Shown here in pieces: positions 5,535 through 8,575 of a DNA stretch of 8,575 nucleotides. The notes under the pieces are model-generated. The model had not been told where the DNA came from and did not search any database. It saw nothing but the letters and a program-made list of their open reading frames with translations. The stretch is taken from contig JAGRCC010000312.1 of the NCBI GenBank assembly GCA_020433785.1, forward strand, positions 1 to 8,575, read 5' to 3'. Source of the stretch: Anaerolineae bacterium (GTDB lineage Bacteria > Chloroflexota > Anaerolineae > 4572-78 > J111). Each line of letters begins with the position of its first letter. Within the stretch, counting starts at the first letter, position 1. Made by a program: the position numbers and the translations under genes.

Positions 5535-6762
5535 GCAGGGCCAACCGAATCATGATCACCGCCGATCCCAGCCGGAGCTGGACCTGCTATTCGACTGCGC
5601 CCGGACCGAATTGGACGCGGCCCACATCGATCGGCTGCGGCAGCGGCTGGCCGGAGCCATAGATTGGGCCTGGCTGCTGGCCGCCGCCGAAGGGCATGGG
5701 GTGCTGCCGCTGCTGTACCAGCACCTCAACTGCCACAATCCGGAGGCCGTGCCCGCCCCGGTGCTGGCCGAGCTGCGCCGGCGGTTTCAAGCCAATGCCA
5801 TGCGTAATCTGGCAATGACCCGGGAGCTGCTCAGCCTGCTGGATCGATTTGAGCCGGCCGGCATTATGGCCATTCCTTATAAAGGGCCGGCTTTAGCTGC
5901 GTCAGCCTACGGCAATCTGGCCCTGCGCCAATTTGTTGATCTGGACATTTTAGTCCGGCCCCGCGACGTTCTGCGGGCCAAGCGGCTGATTATGGCTCAG
6001 GGTTACCGGCCCCGGCTGGAGTTGAACGACACTCAGGAAGCCATGCTGCTGCAGGCCAACCACCAGTACAGCTTTTGGCACCCGGAACGCCAGGTATATC
6101 TGGAACTGCAATGGGGCTTTACCCGCAAATATTTGTCGTTTGATTTCGACCTGGCCGCCTTGTGGCAGCGGCGCACCACCATCAGCCTGGGCGGGCGTAC
6201 GGTAGCCGCGCTGTCGCCGGAGGATCGGCTGTTGATCTTGTGCGTCCACGGCGCTAAACATTTTTGGGCGCGGCTGGGCTGGATTAGCGACATCGCCGCC
6301 CAGCTTCGGACTGAACCTAATTTGGCCTGGGACGCTATCATCGCCCAAGCCCGGCAGTTGGGCAGCGAGCGCATTCTGTACCTGGGGCTGGGCCTGGCCG
6401 GCCACTACCTGGACGCCCCCCTGCCGCCGGCCCTGGCCCGCACCGTTACCGCCAGCCCGGACGTGCAGGCGCTGATCCGGCAAGTACACCGCCACTACCT
6501 GACCGGCAGCGACCCGGCCGCCGCGGAATGGCCCGAACCGGCCTACCGCCACCGGCTGCAGCTCCAAATGCGAGAGCGCCTGCGCGATAAGGTCAGCTAC
6601 TGCGTGCGCCTGGCCCTGGCCCCCACCGAAGCCGAGCAGATGACCTGGCCCCTACCACCCGGCCTCAGCTTTGTTCATAATTTGTTCCGCCCGCTGCGCC
6701 TGGTGCGCAAGTACGGTTTTCCGCCAAATGGCGTTAGTAATGGAGTAGGGAGTAAGGAGTAG
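5527..6762 (+). CDS. Nucleotidyltransferase-fold protein (NTP_transf_5 type), lasso-cluster accessory
   Basis: The 411-residue protein carries the core of the uncharacterised nucleotidyltransferase family PF14907: KGPALAASAYGN (119-130), LRQFVDLDILV (133-143) with the metal-binding-like DLD at 138-140, and YLELQW (191-196), whose Glu could be the third acidic ligand. A later motif, HGAKHFWARLGWISDIA (241-257), is also typical. Proteins of this family recur in lasso clusters beside a cyclase, B1/B2 and an HprK-like kinase; their reaction is not established, though nucleotide or sugar transfer is often suggested. No in-frame start lies close upstream, so ATG 5527 is accepted despite a poor binding site. 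The last residues (GVGSKE) and the stop codon are written by a heptad repeat array, so the original C-terminus may have been replaced. GC content is clearly higher than in the precursor gene. Confidence 0.8.
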   Translation: MSKQGQPNHDHRRSQPELDLLFDCARTELDAAHIDRLRQRLAGAIDWAWLLAAAEGHGVLPLLYQHLNCHNPEAVPAPVLAELRRRFQANAMRNLAMTRELLSLLDRFEPAGIMAIPYKGPALAASAYGNLALRQFVDLDILVRPRDVLRAKRLIMAQGYRPRLELNDTQEAMLLQANHQYSFWHPERQVYLELQWGFTRKYLSFDFDLAALWQRRTTISLGGRTVAALSPEDRLLILCVHGAKHFWARLGWISDIAAQLRTEPNLAWDAIIAQARQLGSERILYLGLGLAGHYLDAPLPPALARTVTASPDVQALIRQVHRHYLTGSDPAAAEWPEPAYRHRLQLQMRERLRDKVSYCVRLALAPTEAEQMTWPLPPGLSFVHNLFRPLRLVRKYGFPPNGVSNGVGSKE

Positions 6763-6768
6763 GGAGTT
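6742..6768. repeat. Heptad repeat array running through the end of a gene
   Basis: Units GGAGTAG, GGAGTAA, GGAGTAG and GGAGTTA follow without gaps. The first three are inside the nucleotidyltransferase reading frame and supply its stop codon (6760-6762). The array ends where the inverted-repeat element at 6769 begins and seems to resume after it at 6879. Confidence 0.75.
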
Positions 6769-6878
6769 AATGTCATTAAGTTCGTGGTGGACGCTAGCCC
6801 CCCTAACCCCCCATTGGGGGGAATTTGACGTCTTTCTCTCCCCTTTGGGGGGCCGGGGGGGCTTATCTTAATGACATT
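6769..6878. mobile_element. MITE-like inverted-repeat element
   Basis: AATGTCATTAAG (6769-6780) is matched by its exact reverse complement at 6867-6878. Inside lie AGCCCCCC (6796-6803) against GGGGGGCT (6856-6863) and two C-run/G-run mini-hairpins (6807-6821 and 6840-6852). The 110-bp unit can fold end to end and has no coding capacity. GAGT occurs just outside both ends (6764-6767 and 6879-6882), which may be a target duplication or simply part of the heptad array it interrupts. No transposase is present, so movement would depend on one elsewhere. Confidence 0.5.
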
Positions 6879-6880
6879 GA

Positions 6881-6915
6881 GTAAGGCGTAAGGCGTAAGG
6901 CGTAGGGAACAGGGA
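6881..6915. repeat. Heptad repeat array, GTAAGGC type
   Basis: Three exact GTAAGGC units (6881-6901) are followed by GTAGGGA and ACAGGGA. The units are variants of those at 5415 and 6742. The position immediately after the inverted-repeat element suggests that one older array was split by insertion. Confidence 0.75.
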
Positions 6916-6920
6916 AGTAA

Positions 6921-7028
6921 CTATCCAATCAACCAACCAGCCAGCCATCCATCCAACCATCCAACTATCCCACCATCTAACCACCTAACCATCCCACCAC
7001 CTAACCATCCCACCATCCCACCATCCCC
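6921..7028. repeat. G-poor CCATCC/CCAACC/CCACC low-complexity tract
   Basis: The plus strand carries about 108 bases built from CCAACC, CCATCC, CCACC and CTAACC words, with only two G residues (in CAGCCAGCC). Units vary in length from four to about ten bases. There is no coding frame of interest. The strong C-versus-G skew means the complementary strand is almost C-free and G-rich in GGT/GGAT words. Confidence 0.65.
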
Positions 7029-7076
7029 TAGCCTTTTCGGACCATTGCCTTTGATCACAGACGTTTGTAAGCTGTC

Positions 7077-7113
7077 TAATAATTAACCGTTATTGGTTAA
7101 CGATTAATTATTA
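7077..7113. promoter_or_regulatory. Long AT-rich dyad upstream of the YdcF-type gene
   Basis: A 16-base arm (7077-7092) pairs with 7098-7113 with a single mismatch around a five-base loop TTGGT. GCTG (7071-7074) and CAGC (7121-7124) may extend it with gaps. It ends 26 bases before ATG 7140, where a promoter or operator would be expected; it could also be a repeat remnant. I see nothing recognisable in 7029-7070. Confidence 0.4.
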
Positions 7114-7139
7114 ATGATTAGCAGCCAACGGACTGATCA

Positions 7140-7727
7140 ATGACAACTTACCGAACATCTTACCGGCTATGGATGGTAACCGGCTTGCTGGCCCTGGTGC
7201 TGCTCTTGATGAGCCACCCCATTTTACACGGCTTAGGCCACTATCTGATGGTGGAAGAGGATGAGCTGCAGCCGGCCGACCTGATCCACAGCTTAGGTGG
7301 TAACTTTAGCCGCCTGGATTACACCGACCGTCTGTACCGCCAGGGTTACGCCCCCACCCTGTTTATTACCGGCGACAGCGACGCCGCCGTCTATCGCCGG
7401 TACCTGTTCAAAAAGGGCATCCCGGCCGCCGCTATCCGGCCCGACATCTCTCACGCGACCAGCACTTATGAAGAAGCGCTGGAACTCAACGCCTACCTCA
7501 ACCGGCATCCGGCGGTCCGCTCGGTAATTATTGTTAGCAGTCCGTACCATATGCGGCGGGCCCGCTGGACCTTTGAACGGGTCCTGGGCCACCGGGTAAC
7601 CCTGCAATTTGCCCCGGTTCCGTTTAAGGCCGGCCATGTCCAACCGCAATGGTGGCGCGACCCCGTCTCCCGCCACAACGTAGTTAGTGAGTGGGTTAAG
7701 TTGGTCTATTACCACTTACGATACTGA
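7140..7727 (+). CDS. YdcF/SanA-like DUF218 membrane-anchored protein
   Basis: The 195-residue protein has one N-terminal hydrophobic span (about 10-33), then a single DUF218 domain: ADLIHSLGG (46-54), LYRQGYAPTLFITG (65-78), STYEEALELNAYL (108-120) and VIIVSSPYHMRRA (129-141), ending in NVVSEWVKLVYYHLRY. DUF218 proteins such as YdcF, SanA and ElyC have a Rossmann-like fold and affect envelope or polysaccharide metabolism, but their reaction is not settled. The domain should lie outside the cytoplasmic membrane, held by the N-terminal span. The following gene makes a GDP-sugar precursor, which fits a surface polysaccharide role. It is separated from the RiPP genes by 377 bases of repeats and probably belongs to a different unit. 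The ribosome binding site is weak (around ACGGAC, 7128-7133). Confidence 0.8.
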   Translation: MTTYRTSYRLWMVTGLLALVLLLMSHPILHGLGHYLMVEEDELQPADLIHSLGGNFSRLDYTDRLYRQGYAPTLFITGDSDAAVYRRYLFKKGIPAAAIRPDISHATSTYEEALELNAYLNRHPAVRSVIIVSSPYHMRRARWTFERVLGHRVTLQFAPVPFKAGHVQPQWWRDPVSRHNVVSEWVKLVYYHLRY

Positions 7728-7732
7728 GGCAA

Positions 7733-7774
7733 TTGATAATTGATAATTGACAATTGACAATTGATAATTATCAA
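7733..7774. repeat. TTGATAA heptad repeats ending in a palindrome
   Basis: Five adjacent units (TTGATAA, TTGATAA, TTGACAA, TTGACAA, TTGATAA) span 7733-7767. A final TTATCAA makes a perfect 14-base palindrome, TTGATAATTATCAA (7761-7774). The array begins five bases after the YdcF-type stop codon. It is a second heptad family, unrelated in sequence to the GGAGTAR arrays but with the same 7-base period and the same gene-end location. Confidence 0.75.
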
Positions 7775-7987
7775 CCCCGGCCACTCGATGACTGAGAGGC
7801 GGTTAACGCTATGAACTTAGCAACGCCAAGGTGATTCTAACTTTTTTTTTAGAAGACTTATATCACGCTCTTATCAAATACGATTAGACTCGTCCTTAAT
7901 CAGTCATAATTCAGCCTAACTTTGCTGCAGACCAAGCGACCCAAACCTATCAATTACGCTAAATTCCTGGCACCCGGTAACCCTACC
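7775..7987. other. Intergenic stretch without a recognisable gene
   Basis: This AT-rich spacer carries a run of nine T residues (7842-7850), partly enclosed by TTCTAA/TTAGAA (7835-7840 and 7849-7854). A weak dyad (GGCGGTT, 7798-7804; AACGCC, 7822-7827) lies too far from the T-run to be a good terminator. A promoter for the dehydratase probably lies here, but no convincing -35/-10 pair is visible. Confidence 0.4.
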
Positions 7988-8023
7988 AACGCTGCAAACG
8001 CTATAAACGCCATAAACGCTTAT
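7988..8023. repeat. Four 9-base repeats running into the dehydratase start codon
   Basis: AACGCTGCA, AACGCTATA, AACGCCATA and AACGCTTAT follow without gaps. A further AAACGC follows inside the gene (8025-8030). The start codon ATG 8022-8024 overlaps the last unit. They occupy the place of a Shine-Dalgarno sequence, and none is visible. Confidence 0.7.
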
Positions 8024-8575
8024 GAAACGCGCGCTAATCACCGGGATTACCGGCCAAGATGGGTCTTATCTGACCGAACTGTTGCTCACCAAAGGCTATC
8101 GGGTTTATGGCCTGACGCGCAGCACCGATCCAACCAACACCACCCGGCTGCGTCATCTGCTACCCACCAACAGATTAGCGCCGCGGCGGCTGCACCTGGT
8201 CCGGGACGACTTAGCCAGTACCGGCCGGCTGCGAGCCCTGATTGAGCAAATTCAGCCGGACGAGATCTATCACCTGGCCGCCCCCGGCCTGATCGGGCCG
8301 AACGGTTCCCGGCCGCAGCCCGGCGGCGAGATGGCCGCGCTGGATACGCTGCATCTGTTGGAAGCGCTGCGGCTGAGCGGCCTGCCGGCCAAATTCTTTC
8401 ACGCCGCGTCGGCCGAGATATTTGGCGCGGCCCCGCCGCCCCAGGCTGAGACCACGCTCTTTGCGCCACGTAGCCCATATGCCCTGGCCAAAGGCTACGC
8501 CGCCCGGCTGACCCGTACCTACCGCCGGCGGTACGGCCTATTTGCGGTTAACGGCATCCTGTTCAACCACGAATC
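8022..8575 (+). CDS. GDP-mannose 4,6-dehydratase, 5' part only
   Basis: The gene runs off the right edge after 184 complete codons, about half of the usual 340-370. It starts MKRALITGITGQDGSYL, the highly typical start of GDP-mannose 4,6-dehydratases, with the NAD(P)-binding glycines at 8, 11 and 14. PDEIYHLAA (79-87), SPYALAK (151-157, Tyr153 and Lys157 catalytic) and NGILFNHE (177-184) also match the family. The enzyme converts GDP-mannose to GDP-4-keto-6-deoxymannose, the precursor of GDP-fucose, rhamnose, perosamine and similar sugars. Differences are seen: the active-site Thr of the STSE motif is Ser130 in ASAE (Glu132 is kept), and residues 88-101 lack the usual S-H-V-x-x-S-F stretch. 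A relative acting on another GDP-sugar is possible. The start is preceded by 9-base repeats rather than a ribosome binding site. Confidence 0.85.
   Translation, partial: MKRALITGITGQDGSYLTELLLTKGYRVYGLTRSTDPTNTTRLRHLLPTNRLAPRRLHLVRDDLASTGRLRALIEQIQPDEIYHLAAPGLIGPNGSRPQPGGEMAALDTLHLLEALRLSGLPAKFFHAASAEIFGAAPPPQAETTLFAPRSPYALAKGYAARLTRTYRRRYGLFAVNGILFNHE

Noticed and set aside
5950..6567. Long minus-strand frame of 205 codons
   Set aside because: It lies entirely opposite the nucleotidyltransferase gene, which has clear family motifs; its Gly/Gln/Ala-rich translation is the usual shadow of a GC-rich gene.
6742..7028. CRISPR array
   Set aside because: The repeats are 4-10 base tandem units without unique spacers of constant length, and no cas gene is present.
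7293..7715. Minus-strand frame of 140 codons
   Set aside because: Antisense shadow of the YdcF-type gene, with no recognisable domain and no binding site.
7798..7850. Dyad followed by nine T residues, read as an intrinsic terminator for the YdcF-type gene
   Set aside because: The stem is bulged and ends about 14 bases before the T-run, too far for a normal intrinsic terminator.
7884..7910. TTAGAC/CATAAT as a promoter for the dehydratase
   Set aside because: Only 15 bases of spacing and a poor -35 match; indistinguishable from chance in this AT-rich stretch.
7922..8245. Plus-strand frame with a repeated N-A-I motif
   Set aside because: The N-A-I repeats are just a translation of the 9-base DNA repeat, and the frame is out of phase with the dehydratase.
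8086..8478. Minus-strand frame of 130 codons
   Set aside because: Antisense to the dehydratase, whose reading frame shows strong family motifs; composition is Arg/Ala-rich as in shadows.

Overview
The window reads as a bacterial accessory region with seven genes, all on the plus strand. The first five form a ribosomal peptide (RiPP) cassette of the lasso type: an asparagine-synthetase-like cyclase (242-2236), a 58-residue precursor with a lasso-type leader (2408-2584), an HPr-kinase-like protein (2650-3552), an ABC exporter (3530-5407) and a nucleotidyltransferase-fold protein (5527-6762). After 377 bases packed with repeats comes a separate pair: a membrane-anchored YdcF/DUF218 protein (7140-7727) and the 5' part of a GDP-mannose 4,6-dehydratase (8022 to the window edge), which points to surface polysaccharide synthesis.

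Proposed division of labour (family knowledge plus inference): the leader guides the precursor to a B1 recognition domain and a B2 protease. The cyclase then activates an Asp side chain and closes a macrolactam on the new N-terminus. The kinase may decorate the product, the ABC protein exports it, and the nucleotidyltransferase is a frequent accessory of unknown role. B1 and B2 are not in this window. They may lie before position 1 or elsewhere in the genome. By leader spacing, the predicted core starts with Glu, has Asp at position 9 and ends in Gly. Each of these complicates a routine lasso or phospho-lasso reading.

The non-coding DNA is unusually structured. The precursor gene is bracketed by a 14-bp perfect inverted repeat (19 bp with one mismatch), each copy sitting in a local stem-loop. 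Seven-base tandem repeats of a GGAGTAR type follow the ABC gene and run into the end of the nucleotidyltransferase gene, supplying its stop codon. A 110-bp MITE-like inverted-repeat element interrupts one of these arrays. A second heptad family (TTGATAA) follows the YdcF gene, and a 9-base repeat runs straight into the dehydratase start codon.

Organism: GC-rich genes, heptad repeats, lasso-type genes and polysaccharide genes would fit a Chloroflexota bacterium of the Anaerolineae/Caldilineae kind, with Cyanobacteria as second choice. This is a weak inference from style, not from a marker gene. The precursor is clearly AT-richer (79 of 177 bases G+C by hand count) than the nucleotidyltransferase gene (39 of 60 in a sampled stretch, 6541-6600).
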